This document shows, piece after piece, positions 12,201-23,000 of a DNA stretch of 64,000 nt (its first letter is position 1; every line of letters begins with the position of its first letter). The stretch spans positions 9,087,001 to 9,151,000 of the forward strand of contig NC_083515.1 in assembly GCF_032362555.1 (NCBI RefSeq), given 5' to 3'. The position numbers and the translations under genes are program-made. The notes under the pieces were generated by a model. The model saw nothing but the letters and a program-made list of their open reading frames with translations, searched no databases and was not told where the DNA came from. Origin of the DNA: Amyelois transitella. Lineage: Eukaryota; Arthropoda; Insecta; Lepidoptera; Pyralidae.

Positions 12201-15200
12201 AATAAAATAGAATAGATTTATTTTCAAAATTGGATACAAGGTATCACTTATTGACGTCACATAACTTAAATCTAATCATAACTACTAATGTTGGTTATTG
12301 AAGGCTTGATTTGCTTAGTCTGTAAAATAAAATTTGACCACTGTGATGCTAGTTGGAACAATAACATTGAAGTAGATGCGAAAATGTTTGACCAAAATAT
12401 TGTATGCATTTGACAATTGTCACAGAGATCAAGTTATATTTTACAAAATTTCGGAGAAAAATCTTAAAGAGCTGTAAATAGCTTGATGGCTGGTGAAGGG
12501 GATAATACCACGTGTTTAGATTGCGCTCGCGCAGTTCCAGAACATTATCAGCATGGAGGGGTGCTGCAAGGGCGATTCTGACGCTAAACCCGAGGAGGAA
12601 GACAAGGCTCATGATATATATGAAGGGAAAACCCTGACTGTATTCCATTTGAGGCCTAAGAAAGAGATTGACAGGTCAGTATTCATTGTGAATTGTTTTT
12701 CTAAAGCGGTGTTTAGGTTGTGAATATAAACTTTTTATCGTTATGTTTTTAAGGAACTTTTAACAACTGAAGTAGACTTAAAAAAATGAATACAGAAATT
12801 CAGAAAATCGGTCTCCAAATTCCCAAAAGAGATAAAGGTATCTCTAATGGAGAGTGAGAGAAAATCTTTATTTCGTTTCGTAGGTCATTTACAGCATGTA
12901 AGAAATACGTTGTGCACTGTAGAATGGTTTGGTAAAGTTGTAATATTTGAATGCCTGCTTCACACTAACCCACTTTGGGAAATTTGACGAATGAGTTTTG
13001 TCTAGCTTCAGACGAACTAATCCTTTTCTACGTTGTCGGTAACAATTGGCCAAAACTTAGAAGGGACAAAGTGTTAATTTTCTCCGATATTTATGCAATA
13101 GGTTTCAGATCGATTAAATTTTCAGATCTGCAGAACCCAAGCTCAACATTCAAGAGTACATACGCGAGACCATGGACATCTCTGGTTTCGCCGCCAGCCT
13201 CGAAACCCTGAGGAAGCAGTTGGACAGCATCAGATACCTCCAGAGCGACGTCTCCGAGTACCCCAAGGTCATCTTCCTTGGCACCGGGTCCTGTATACCC
13301 AGCAAGACTAGGAATACAAGCGGGATGATCTTGCAAGTTGAGTTAGTATCTTTACTTATCTATTTAGAGGTCAATCAACCCTGTACACTCTTAGGAAAAA
13401 GGTGGACAGCATCAGATACCTCCAGAGCGACCCCAGTACCCCATGGCTTATTCTTCGGCATATGGGTACTGTATTGTATACCAGCAAGACCACAGCCCGT
13501 ATAGATTATCCCTGTCCCGTTTCACGTCATAATAAAAAGCGAAACAGCGATAGTTTTTCGCGCGATTCAAGTGATATATATTTTTTTTATTCTCCAGCGA
13601 CAACAAATCCATGCTTCTCGACTGCGGCGAAGGCACTTTAGGGCAAATCGTCCGGTTCTTCGGGCCGAAGCGAGTCAACTGGTTCTTGAGGTCATTGCGC
13701 GCCATCTACATATCACATTTACACGCGGACCATCATATTGGTAAGTTGTGATATTTGATTACAGCTAAAAATGTAAATGTAGTGTACACATGTAACTTTT
13801 TGAAAGTACTTCTTCTCAGCATTATTTGTTCAACGTGATTGTATTATTACACTTTTCAAAATATGTTCGATAATGGACTGGTTAATTATTTTGTAATTAA
13901 TAATTTAAACATTGTTTTTAACAATTAAAACTTTTGAAAAAAAATTACATTTGGAAATAATCTATACTAATATTATAAAGCTGAAGAGTTTGTTTTGTTT
14001 GTTTGTTTGTTTAAACGCGCTAATCTCAGAAACTACTGAACCGATTTAAATAATTCTTTCACTGTTAGATAGTCTATTTATCGAGGAAGGCTATAGGCTA
14101 CATTTTATCCCGGATTTCCTACGGGAAACGTCAACAATGCAGGTGAAAGTTGAATGAGTCGGCCATCTGCGAGCTTTCCACGCGAACGCTGCGCAAACCA
14201 ACAAAGATATAGTAAAACAATGTACTAAAGATGTGAAGTACTCATTTTTTGCCACAAAAAAGTCCGCGAGAGCATATATCTATCTCTTAAGGTTTACTTA
14301 CAATAACCACTTTTATGTTCATTTTTTAAGATTATTTTTTCATTATAAACATAAGTTATTTTGAAACCAATTTTCTTTAATTCAGTATTAATCCTTATCC
14401 AAATAAATATGTTTATTACTTTCGGCTTTTCATGTAGACTAAAATTGCCATTTACAGTATATAAATCAGACGAATAGGTTTTGAGATATAGTCGTTATAA
14501 GCAATTTGCAGCGAAACATTTAATACGGCGAACCAGCGTTCTTTCTAATACGCGTGACCGCCTGACCGCCTGAGGAGGATGTTTGCAAAAATAAATATGA
14601 TGCCCAAAATAACTATTCCACGCGGACGAAGTCGCGGGCACAGCTAGTGGTAGGTATATATCGACGAGATTATCGATCGATAACTATGGAATTTTTAGAA
14701 AACAACGGTAATTGATTTTATCATTTTTTGGCGTGACGACGTCTTATAATTCGATTGAGCCGGCTGCACACACGAAAAAACATGACTGATGCGGCGTTAC
14801 CTCGCTCTGAGGTGTTCCATGTAAGGTCTGAAGTGCAAGCGAGAGCGCGGAACGAGCGACAAAGAGGCGCAATCGGCCTTGGCGTTTCTCAGCGTATACC
14901 TCCTTCTCTATATATGTACATACAAATCTATTATACAAATGAAATTAAAAATTTCTTTTGAAAAAATGCTACCATTCCATCAGTATTTTATTAAGACGTT
15001 GTCACGTTCAACTATCGTCAGTAAACCGACTTTACGGACAATCGATTTTTTTTGCAGGTCTAATAGGCGTACTCCAAGCTCGTCGCCAGGCGTTCAAAGA
15101 CCATCCGTCACAAGAGTGTCACGCTCCGTACGAGCCACTTTATCTGTTAGCCCCTGGCCAGATTATGTCTTGGCTGAACATGTACGACCTGCAGTTTGAG

Positions 15201-17054
15201 AAGATTCGACAGGACTTCACACTCATACCTAATCAAAGTTTGGTAAGTTTATATAAAGTATCACTGTCTCCGTAAGCCTTGGATGATTGTTACAAGAGCG
15301 TCATGACACATACATGAGCTCCTGTATCTATAAGAAAATATGTACGAGGATGAGATTCAACAGGACGTCACTCTTATATTTGACCGGAATTCGGTAAGTA
15401 TTTTTTTAAATCTATCCATTGACCTAAAGACACTGTCACAGGAGTCTTCTTTGTCGTTACCTTTTCCCACTTTTTATGTGGGTATAGTATGTTAGTTTTT
15501 TCAATTACTTGCCATCTTGCCAAGTGACAGATTTACCATCTCACTGGTCTCCCTTCAACTCATTGCCTGTCACAGGAGCGTCGATCATTAAATGTGAAGC
15601 ATTGTTTTAATGTAAGTAACAAAGTTGTATAACACCTCACTCTCCACCAAATTTGAATATTTAAAAGGTATTTCTTAAGTCAATAAAACATGTTTTATAT
15701 CATAGTTTTGTTATTTTTTCTCACTTCCAGTTGCACACTGAGAAAAATCAAGTAGAACTGTCGCACACTGAGCAAAATCAAGTAGAACTGTCGTCAGCAG
15801 CTTTAGCGTGCATCGGAGTGTATCAAATCAGAACGTGCTTAGTGTCGCATTGTCCCAACGCGTTTGGCGTCGCCATAGATGTGGACCAACAGAACAAGAT
15901 AACTTATTCTGGTGACACTATACCTTGTGAGGAGTTGGTTAAGATAGGTAAGATTGAATTATGTTGGTTAATTTTATTGCGTTATACGTTTCAATGGCGC
16001 TTTACCTTGTAAATAATTGGTAAAAATAGGTAAAATTCAAAATGAAATTTGAGAACAGGAGTTGTAATTGACCACGCCGCGCAGTTCATTCATATTCAGT
16101 TATCAATACCATACCCAGACGTAGACGTAACCCAGACGCGGCGTGGTCATTTCATGTGGTCATCATCAATTCCTTTATTCGCAGGTGACAAATCAACGCT
16201 GCTCATCCACGAAGCGACGATGGAAGACGAGTTGGCGGACGAGGCTCGCATCAAGATGCATTCCACCACATCCCAAGCTATTGAGCAAGGGAAAAACATG
16301 AAGGCCAGTTACACAGTACTGACGCACTTCAGCCAGCGGTACGCGAGACTGCCGAGACTTAACGCGAACATATTGAACGACAATAAGAGTGTTGGCATCG
16401 CTTTTGATAACATGCAGGTTGGTAAATAATAGCAGTTTGGTTAATTTGTACGGTAAATTGTTTATAGCGCCATCTATCGGACAACGGTTGAGTTAAGTAG
16501 TAGCTTGAGAAGACCATGAAGGTTATTGTTCACACTTGAGCTAGCGATACGTGTGATTGCCGGGACTTACTCGTAACGCGAATATATTAAACGATAATAG
16601 GAGTGTTAGCATCGCTTTTGATAAGATAATCGCAGGTCGGTTCTCATTGTTTATGCAAAATTTCTATAACGCCATCTATCGGGCGACGGTTTAATTAAGT
16701 AGTAACTAGATCAAAGGAAGAATATGAAGGCTATGTGTACAGTAGTGAAACACTAAAATCAAGTCAATCAGATAACAGGAGTATTGGCATCGCTTTTGAT
16801 AACATGCAGGTCAATTCAATAAGAGGTTTCTGATAAAGTGAAAGGGTTAAAGATAAAGATATTATGATAATGATTTTCAGATCACAATGAGCGACCTGAA
16901 ACTTCTGCCGCACATGTACGCGCCTCTATTACAAATGTTCGCCGAGCACTGTGTAGAAATGGAGGCTAAAGCGGCGCACCGTGCTCGGCAAAGGGAACGC
17001 CGGCCGTCTTCCCCCATGGAAAGCATGGGTACGACTGCGCAACACAGTAGTTAG
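6288..17054 (+). CDS. ELAC2: Long-form tRNase Z (RNase Z, ELAC2), 16 exons, complete
   Basis: Metallo-beta-lactamase endonuclease that removes 3' trailers from nuclear and mitochondrial pre-tRNAs. Exons: 6288-6553, 6767-6953, 7439-7560, 8106-8293, 8614-8684, 9358-9523, 10096-10228, 11280-11372, 11710-11851, 12535-12674, 13126-13341, 13598-13740, 15058-15242, 15731-15947, 16185-16417, 16881-17054. Every junction keeps phase, giving 891 residues against 826 in man. The N-terminal half is the degenerate domain (YLFNCGESTQRL, ITAKTWTNIGGLPG). The C-terminal half is catalytic: FLGTGSCIPS near residue 553, LLDCGEG, the metal motif HLHADHH at about 615-621, then YSGDT and LIHEAT. The first residues are basic and Ser-rich, and a second Met at codon 35 (MPKANSGR) allows mitochondrial and nuclear forms. 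Exon 10 may start 15 bases earlier (12520) at an in-frame alternative acceptor. The gene carries several partial exon duplications, listed separately. Confidence 0.95.
7579..7740 (+). repeat. Dispersed repeat C, full copy
   Basis: Begins AGAATAGATTTATTTTCAAA, contains ACAAGGTATCACTTATTGAC and a GAAGCGGCGGAACAAACTAC block, and ends near CATTTTCATCGGAAG. The same unit recurs at least six more times in the window. It looks like a short 3' retroelement fragment; I know no name for it. It lies in ELAC2 intron 3. Confidence 0.7.
7936..8003 (+). repeat. Dispersed repeat C, truncated
   Basis: Only the first 65-70 bp of repeat C (AGAATAGACTTATTTTCAAA to ATTGATGTCACATTC), 200 bp after the fuller copy and in the same ELAC2 intron. 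Confidence 0.6.
8937..9192 (-). mobile_element. SINE-A copy, near full length
   Basis: An antisense copy in ELAC2 intron 5, from GTGCCGTGTGGTTCCCGGCA to ACGTGACCATATGTATGTAT. It serves as a good reference copy of about 255 bp: tail GTGCCGGGAACCACACGGCA, CCATGGGAAAGAGATGGAGT, AGTCGCCTTTTACGACATCC, GCTAGCCCATCGCCTAAAA, and head CATACATATGGTCACGTCTA. I see no A or B box typical of a tRNA, so its RNA source is unclear. Confidence 0.85.
9718..9948 (+). mobile_element. SINE-A copy in ELAC2 intron 6
   Basis: A sense copy with head (ACAT)n then GGTCACGTCTATATCC. About 30 bp between CAGTCTT and AATGATAGAATTGAG is deleted. The tail is GGTGCCGCGGTAACCACACG. Confidence 0.8.
9965..10038 (+). mobile_element. 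SINE-B fragment
   Basis: First 70 bp of a second repeat family: ATACATAAAATCACGCCTCT, TTTCCCGGAAAGGTAGGCAG, CCACTTGCCACGATCTCTGC. It sits directly behind a SINE-A copy. Confidence 0.65.
10262..10438 (+). mobile_element. RTE-like non-LTR retrotransposon, 3' end
   Basis: A short frame reads GKRSVGKPAAGWSDDIKKTA and then IAALRSKWKSIEEAYVQQWT before a stop. The W-S-D-D-[IL]-K-K-x-A-G and EEAYVQQW blocks are the usual last residues of RTE-type reverse transcriptase ORFs. A (GAA)n-like run (about 10411-10436) follows at once, as expected of RTE 3' tails. It is a dead fragment in ELAC2 intron 7. Confidence 0.7.
10621..10812 (+). mobile_element. Helitron-like non-autonomous element (family 2)
   Basis: CTAGCGACCCGCCCCGGCTT to AAATAGCGACTTTGTTTTAT. 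The same unit occurs inverted at 23998-24178, where it ends CGGGTCGCTAGTA. Codon-like Helitron marks (a terminal CTAG and a GC-rich subterminal stretch) are present, but a clear hairpin was not verified. Confidence 0.5.
10815..11054 (-). mobile_element. SINE-A copy, head-to-head with SINE-B
   Basis: An antisense copy missing about 25 bp near GGGATAGGCTTATAGGCGAT. Its ACATAC head runs directly into the ACATAC head of a sense SINE-B copy at 11055. Confidence 0.75.
11055..11200 (+). mobile_element. SINE-B copy, 3' truncated
   Basis: ACATACATAAAATCACGCCT, CCCGGAGGAGTAGGCAGA, ACATTCATAACTCTCTTCAT, GCCGATTTCGGGTACTC. It ends about 80 bp before ELAC2 exon 8. Confidence 0.7.
11570..11688 (+). repeat. 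LINE-like 3' tail (repeat E)
   Basis: ATAAGTCCGCCATTATACAT and later GTGCAATAAAGAGTTTACAA, then (CAAA)n. Related tails occur at 37893-38022 and, inverted, at 49601-49735. Such ends are typical of CR1/jockey-type LINEs. It stops about 20 bp before the acceptor of ELAC2 exon 9. Confidence 0.55.
12199..12287 (+). repeat. Dispersed repeat C, truncated
   Basis: ATAGAATAGATTTATTTTCA to ACATAACTTAAATCTAATCA: the first 85 bp of repeat C, in ELAC2 intron 9. Confidence 0.6.
13393..13497 (+). repeat. Decayed partial copy of ELAC2 exon 11
   Basis: GGACAGCATCAGATACCTCC is exact to exon 11. The match continues, with small deletions and substitutions, through AGTACCCCATGG, CTGTAT and ATACCAGCAAGAC. It lies about 50 bp behind the exon's own donor and keeps no open frame. 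Confidence 0.85.
13961..14647 (+). mobile_element. Helitron, non-autonomous, long variant
   Basis: Begins TCTATACTAATATTATAAAG after A and ends GTCGCGGGCACAGCTAG before T, the 5'-TC / CTAG-3' ends and A/T insertion point of Helitrons. It is 687 bp, longer than the roughly 265-bp form seen elsewhere in the window: the ends match but the middle has an unrelated roughly 400-bp filler. Located in ELAC2 intron 12. Confidence 0.8.
15336..15401 (+). repeat. Decayed copy of the 3' end of ELAC2 exon 13 with its donor
   Basis: ATGTACGAGGATGAGATTCA, CAGGACGTCACTCTTATA and TTCGGTAAGTAT align with the last 55 bases of exon 13 and its donor (ATGTACGACCTGCAG, CAGGACTTCACACTCATA, TTGGTAAGTTT). It sits 94 bp downstream of the real donor. 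Confidence 0.8.
16418..16809 (+). repeat. Two decayed tandem copies of the 3' end of ELAC2 exon 15
   Basis: Unit 1 is 16418-16635 and unit 2 is 16636-16809. Each holds an intron-derived part (GCGCCATCTATCGGACAACG, and ACGCCATCTATCGGGCGACG) and a copy of the exon end (GGAGTGTTAGCATCGCTTTT, and GGAGTATTGGCATCGCTTTT, against GAGTGTTGGCATCGCTTTTG in the exon). Unit 2 keeps GATAACATGCAGGT, a potential competing donor. Neither unit is open throughout. Confidence 0.85.
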
Positions 17055-19600
17055 CTGTAGATTTGAATTTAAAATCGGAACGCGGGTTCGTTCCAATTTT
17101 GTTTCCTTTTTGTTGAAGGCCAATGACATTTTATGAGAATGTAGATAGGTAGTTTTGAAGTTATAATCATTGAAACTGTAGCCACGACGCTGTTATTTTT
17201 CAGTCCAATATCTACTTTATATTTGAACTTTGATGGCTATCAAAAGAGGTTCGATTTTGACTGCTAGTACGATTTTTTTCCAGCATTATGTTGTAAGTAC
17301 ATTTATTTTCATTTTTTTAATTAAAATATTAGAATGAATTGAATGAAGGAATACTTATTTGTATATCAGGCTTAAATATTTTGTTTTTGACTTTTTGCCA
17401 ATATTTTAGTTTTATTAAACTACCCACTTAATTTTTCTTATTGTGCATTAAGCATATAATGTTGGTGTATACAGTGTAGGTGTGGTATGAAGTTGACTCA
17501 GAGGACTGAAGCTTTTATTTATATATGTTGTGTGCCTTTAAAATGTTTCTTATCATGTATGTCATAGATTCACATGCTGTAATTTGACAGATAAAACAAA
17601 TTTCAAAGGTATTGGTTGTTTGACTGTTTGAATAGGTTGGTTGACAGCTGTTAGTCGTGGAAGTGATCTTAATTTTTATAGACGCGTTCGTATTCTAAGA
17701 TTTATATAAGTCTTTCATTCAACGAACACATTTTAAACATATCAAAACATTTAAAAAAAGGGAATGCCAGTGATAATTTAATCGCGATCACTTTTCAAAC
17801 TTTGTTGTACCCTCTCGTTTTAAGTTTTTCATCTGTCAAAATTAATAAATTGTAGCATTTACAAAGAATTGTGATTTGTTGATTAGCTTGTAAATATAGT
17901 ATTTATTCTCATACTGTGCTTAGTACATTGTTAGAGCTGTTAAATAATAAATGTATGCAATGTTGTATTGTTGTTTCATTATGTAGTTGTAGTAGCCTGT
18001 CCGGTAAAACATTGCTGTAGTAATCATAAGTAGGCAGTGTGATAGCCAACATACGACTAATATGCCATTTTTTTTAAATAACGAATTCAACTTTTTTTAC
18101 TGAAATTGCTTCTATCGCCAATAAAGTTTAACCAGAAATAAAGCAGAATTAGCTATATTTCACCTAAAAAAAAATTAAAATATTGAACTGGAAATAATTA
18201 TTCAAAAAGTAAGCAAAACTCAACGCTATTAAGTAGTCAGGCTTGTTGAAGGCTAAAATACTTCATATTTTGCAACAGGTCGGTTTATACATACATACAT
18301 ACATAAAATCACGCCTCTTTCCCGGATTGGTAGGTAGAGCCTACCTCTTTCCACTTGCCGCGATCTGCATACTTCCTTCGCTTCATCCACGTTCATAACT
18401 CTCTTCATGCAAGCTCGGCGGTTTCGGGTACTTTTGACCTGACCCTTTACCAGGTCGGTTTATATTTGATTGTAGTGCACTACTGTCAAATCACATCATC
18501 ACATATCACTGGATATGTCACAACTATGGTTAGTAGATCTCGTTGACAGGTCTACTTTATTTCTGGTCAAGCTGTAGTAAACTCGGTTGCGCCCTCACCT
18601 CCCTTAAAATGAGCTCAAGGTCTGCTATATCTGCCTCCAATACTGGTATTGTTATGTCAAGTTTTAACATGATGAGACTCCCATTTGACCTCCGCAACCT
18701 TACAGAAAAAACCTAATCCATATTTGATCATGGTTACACATTCAGTTACTTTAATATGCAGGTTTACTCACGATAAAAGTCAAATAATACCCCAGGCTCC
18801 TCTCCAGAGTGGTGAGGATACATTTGGGACTAAAGCCAGGAGGAGGAAGACTCACGATGTGTAAAATGACACTGCTGAATCTGTATTCTCAAATCTTGGA
18901 CTCATTATATATTTCGATGATCGTAATATTATATTTTTTTCTTCACTAAGGTTACAATAGAATGAACGACCACGAACAGATTCCTTCTGGATGTCGTGTT
19001 ACAGAGACGGCGGGCAGATCTGCCAACTACCGGGAGAGTAATGCTTCACGTTAGTTCTTTATTATCAACATAGTGTTTATATGTCACCGGAACGTAACAA
19101 GAACCGCTAGTTTATTCTCCGTAGCGATCAATGGCGCAGGAGAGGAACGAGATGGAACACGTGACTTGTTCAACCAATCAGAGCGCTCAAAACGTTTGGT
19201 CATAGCTTACTTATTATTTTACGCGTGATTTCGGTAAGTTTATCAATTTGCGGAAACGGGAAGGTGAAATAATATGTTTCATCTCTCGTTTAGAATCCTA
19301 CGATAGTTTATAAACTTCATAATAAACTTTTTGTTATTTTCTGTTGACATATATAACGAAGTTTTATACAGAAGAAAACATTTTAGCGCCAAGAGATTGC
19401 GAGTGATATTTAAATCGCGATATTTTCATTGGTTCGATTTTTAAACCCTGGCTAACTACAAACTCGAAGACAGCATTTGATGTGTTCGCAGATTTGGTTA
19501 GACAGTACAGACAGACAGATTTGGTTACCCAGTAATTACATTTTTCAGTAAAGTCTGTGTACACATTTATTTTTCTGAAAATTTTCATGCTTTGAAAAGT
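17055..19600. other. ELAC2 3' UTR and intergenic DNA
   Basis: Candidate polyadenylation signals AATAAA at 17844-17849 and 17946-17951. A SINE-B copy lies at 18291-18455. Around 18780-18860 is a fragment of another repeat (CCAGGCTCCTCTCCAGAGTG) that recurs near 50180 and 52720. At 19140-19240 a CACGTG E-box, an ACCAATCAGAGCGC CCAAT box and a GTAAGT donor look like a promoter with a non-coding first exon, perhaps of the next gene. Confidence 0.5.
18291..18455 (+). mobile_element. SINE-B copy
   Basis: (ACAT)n then AAAATCACGCCTCTTTCCCG, CTTCATCCACGTTCATAACT, GCGGTTTCGGGTACTTTTGA and CTGACCCTTTACCAGG: about 165 bp, nearly the full unit. Confidence 0.75.
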
Positions 19601-19601
19601 T

Positions 19602-19877
19602 TTGACAGTCTGTTGTCTACCAGACCTTAACGTGAAAATTGATATACCATTGGGTACTAAAGAAAAAATTGTCCATTGGGATCGGAGGTGGTTCAATGAA
19701 TACACTGGTGAACAGATGATAGACCAGCTTCAGATAAGACGAGTGGCCGATGAGATTCTCTCTCTCATCTCTGCGTGTTCCCGGTTGCACCCTCCACAGA
19801 AGTGTTTCGGGGCCCGGGGTCCCAATGGTCGATGAGATTACGAGGGAAAAATTGTCTCAAAAATATATAAACATTGG
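19602..19877 (+). other. Open stretch, possible first coding exon of the next gene
   Basis: The frame is open from about 19602 to a TGA at 19833-19835 (KIDIPLGTKEKIVHWD, then FNEYTGEQMIDQLQIRRVAD). The same frame resumes after the stop up to a good GTAAGT donor at 19878, in exactly the phase that exon 20041 needs. A weaker donor at 19784 (CG/GTTGCA) would also give that phase and skip the stop. So the frame may be the gene's N-terminus with an odd splice site, or upstream untranslated sequence. A second ATG frame (19829, MVDEITREKLSQKYIN) runs across the same exons and stops after about 70 codons in exon 20433-20506. No family recognised. Confidence 0.35.
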
Positions 19878-20040
19878 TAAGTATACCCAAGCTGAGAAGA
19901 ATCTATACCCTATATTCATATAATATAATAATATAATGACTAACCTACCTAAGACTTGATAGACTGATGGCCACCACTATTTTTCTGAGGTTCCACAGTT
20001 GACATTCTAGGTATTTCATTACAGTAAGTATTCGTTACAG

Positions 20041-23000
20041 GTTTGAGGCAAAAGTCAAAAGGGATGACGATAACCGGAATGGTCAGAGGCCCTCGATGCG
20101 CCAGCGCCGCAAAAACACACTCCGGACCAAGTATGTCCTGTTATTATTTAGGTTAGTTACAAATTGTAATCTATCCATTGTTATTCGATTGGTAGCTTGG
20201 TGGTAGAGAATATATGGGTAGTGAAATAAGTTAGAGTGTTACTCTTCCACGCAAAAAGTACGAATCGATTTGGTTGAAACTTTACAGGAATACAAATCTA
20301 AATATTTAATAGTTGTGTAGTATGTTACCTTACGATTTTCATTATAATTTTTACATACATTTTAAATCGTAAATGCCAACATTGCATGTGGATTGTTAAA
20401 TATAAATATCTTGATTTAGGTTCTTTGCACAGCGATCTCGGTTCTCCCCACGGCAGCGCGAGGAGTCAGCCCGACAGTTCTTCGGTCAAATCTTACGAGT
20501 TGAATGGTAAATAATTTTCAATCGCATCACCAAAATATTTCTTAGGAAAGTTCATATAATGATCTGATACATCAACCCAATCTCTCACTAGCACCTTTGT
20601 GCTAGGATGCCTTTGTTTGCATACCTATTAGGTGCTTATAGTTTATGATAGGCATAGGGTACTTATGGTACATAGGCACCGCTTTTCGCCATTTCTCTTT
20701 ACTCTTAGTCCGGTCTGCAGTGTATTCAGTTTCAAGATCATTGATGAACGATTCATCCAACTTGATCGGTTCAAAAAATGGACGTATCGTGATAAAATTG
20801 GAAATATTCCTATAAGTACCTACCTACTCACGTAGTGATTGTTAGAATGATCATTGGCCTATTTCGTAGGCTAACGTATTTAATCTAATTTCCAGAGCCA
20901 TTTTAATGTGTCTTTCATACACATTAAAATGGCTCTGGAAATTAGATATGAGATAGATATGAGAGGTATTTTTGTGTTACTTTATAGTTCGTACAATGAG
21001 TGACACAAACCCGTCGTCGCGACGGATGACCTCAAGGCCACACTCTGGGTCCACGTCGAATTCTGAAAGTAAGTTCAGTAAAACTTTTTTTGTTACGGAA
21101 GGGGAAAGCCTTTTTTACGGCCTGACCCCCTTGAAACTTCACCTAGGATAGTGTGGTACTCCTGGCATCTGGTGTGCCTATACCCACTAAAACTTTTCCG
21201 GCGCGCCATTTTGAGGGCCTCGTGGGGAATCTGCTCGTTATTGCCGTTACGAACATAATTAATATTTTTAGATTTCAGTGCAATTAATTAATACAAAATA
21301 ATTATAGGGTCTAAATACAAAGCTACCACGTCGCAGATGAAGAATGCAGATCGCATTTCTCTCTTGTCGAATAATCCAAAAAGTCGGGCTGGTTCGAGAA
21401 CTACCATCGAATCGACCGAGAACCCTTCTGGTAAAGATTTTGTTTTTAATTATTATCTTTAAAGTATTACCTGTATAATTTAAAACCTATATACCTACAT
21501 GGTCATAGAATGCTACAAATACATATATTTTGATTCTTATGAAGACTGTTCTAGAAGGTAAAATTTTAAATCCAGTTTAGTGAGTAACTGGTTTATTTCA
21601 AAATTTATTACTAGTAAAAGCATTTAGGTTTTAGGTTCACTGTAGTAGATAGGTAATCCTGCTAATAGTTAATCTGTTTTTTGGTCCTATTTCTAAATGT
21701 AAAAACCTTCGTGAAATGCATAAAAAAGGAGTAAGAAAAGAAATAAGAGTTGGTACTTATTTTATCGTTACTACTCTATACCCAATATACTCCGCTGTTA
21801 CCTACCAATTTGACGAACATTGAAAATGGATTTTTTTGTTTCATCGTCCAAAATATATCCATTTTATTTCAGTGATGAAAGTATTATCAAATACGGAAAG
21901 ATCTAAAGTGGAGGAAAGTCCTTACGGTAAACCATTGGTTACTAATCTAAACAAGAGATTGAAGATTATGCGTTACACACCTACTCGTAAGTATAACTAA
22001 ACTCATAACAAGTATCGTGACTATACAAAAAAATGGCGTTGCACTTTAAAATCCTTATCAATATCCATCGCGATTTGACTCATTATCTGATTCTCGTACG
22101 AAATAATTAGAAAATATTGAGAGGGGGTTAAAGTATAATAGCGGTATTATTTGTGTTTATGTTTATTTTTGCATAAACCATTTTTCGACGGCCTCGGTTG
22201 CGCAGCGGTAGTACGCTTGTCTGTGACACCGGCTGTCCCGGGTTCGAATCCCGGTCAGGGCATGATGAGAAAAGAACTTTTTCTGATTGGCCTGGGTCTT
22301 GGATGTTTATCTATATAAGTATTTATTATAAAATATAGTATCGTTGAGTTAGTATCTCGTAACACAAGTCTCGAACTTACTTCGAGGCTAACTCAATCTG
22401 TGTAATTTGTCCCGTATATATTTATTATTTTACCTTTTAATGTCTTTTTTAGCAATTATATTCAACCAAAAGGATTTGGCTGTTATGCGACCGACTTCAG
22501 CGCGGTCGCCGATCAGATCAATGAAATGTACGTTATTAAAATCACTCACACTTTTTTACAGCTAAGTATTTAAGTTTTCCACTGAGTAAATAAGAGACGG
22601 TTGCCTTAATGTTTAAGTTTCCTTACCATATTTTTCCTCTTTTCCCTCGCCGTAAGAGCATTGGTTAGCAAACAAACTAATGTAGGTACATCACTCAAAT
22701 CATTGGTATATGGCTGCGGTGGGATTTGCACCTTGTTCACCTTGTAACCTTTGACAGATAATCGTTCGATCTACGATCCTAAAGAAACCCCTTTTTTCTT
22801 TCACGTTCCTTACTCTCTTTATCTTCGCTTAGGTAGAGAAATACTTAATAAGTTGTTGAATATAATGTTAAACGATTTATTTTGATTAACAGCGTCTTTA
22901 TTTAACGATAAAGAAAATACGAAAGCAAGGCAAAGTTCCTTACGCACGCAAGTACCAATTTCTACCAGATCCAGTAAAAGTAAGTACGTACATATTTCCG

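Noticed and set aside
22195-22265. tRNA gene
   Set aside because: A and B boxes are good, but no acceptor stem closes, and the shared non-tRNA body shows that it is the head of a SINE; the copy at 24643 behaves the same.
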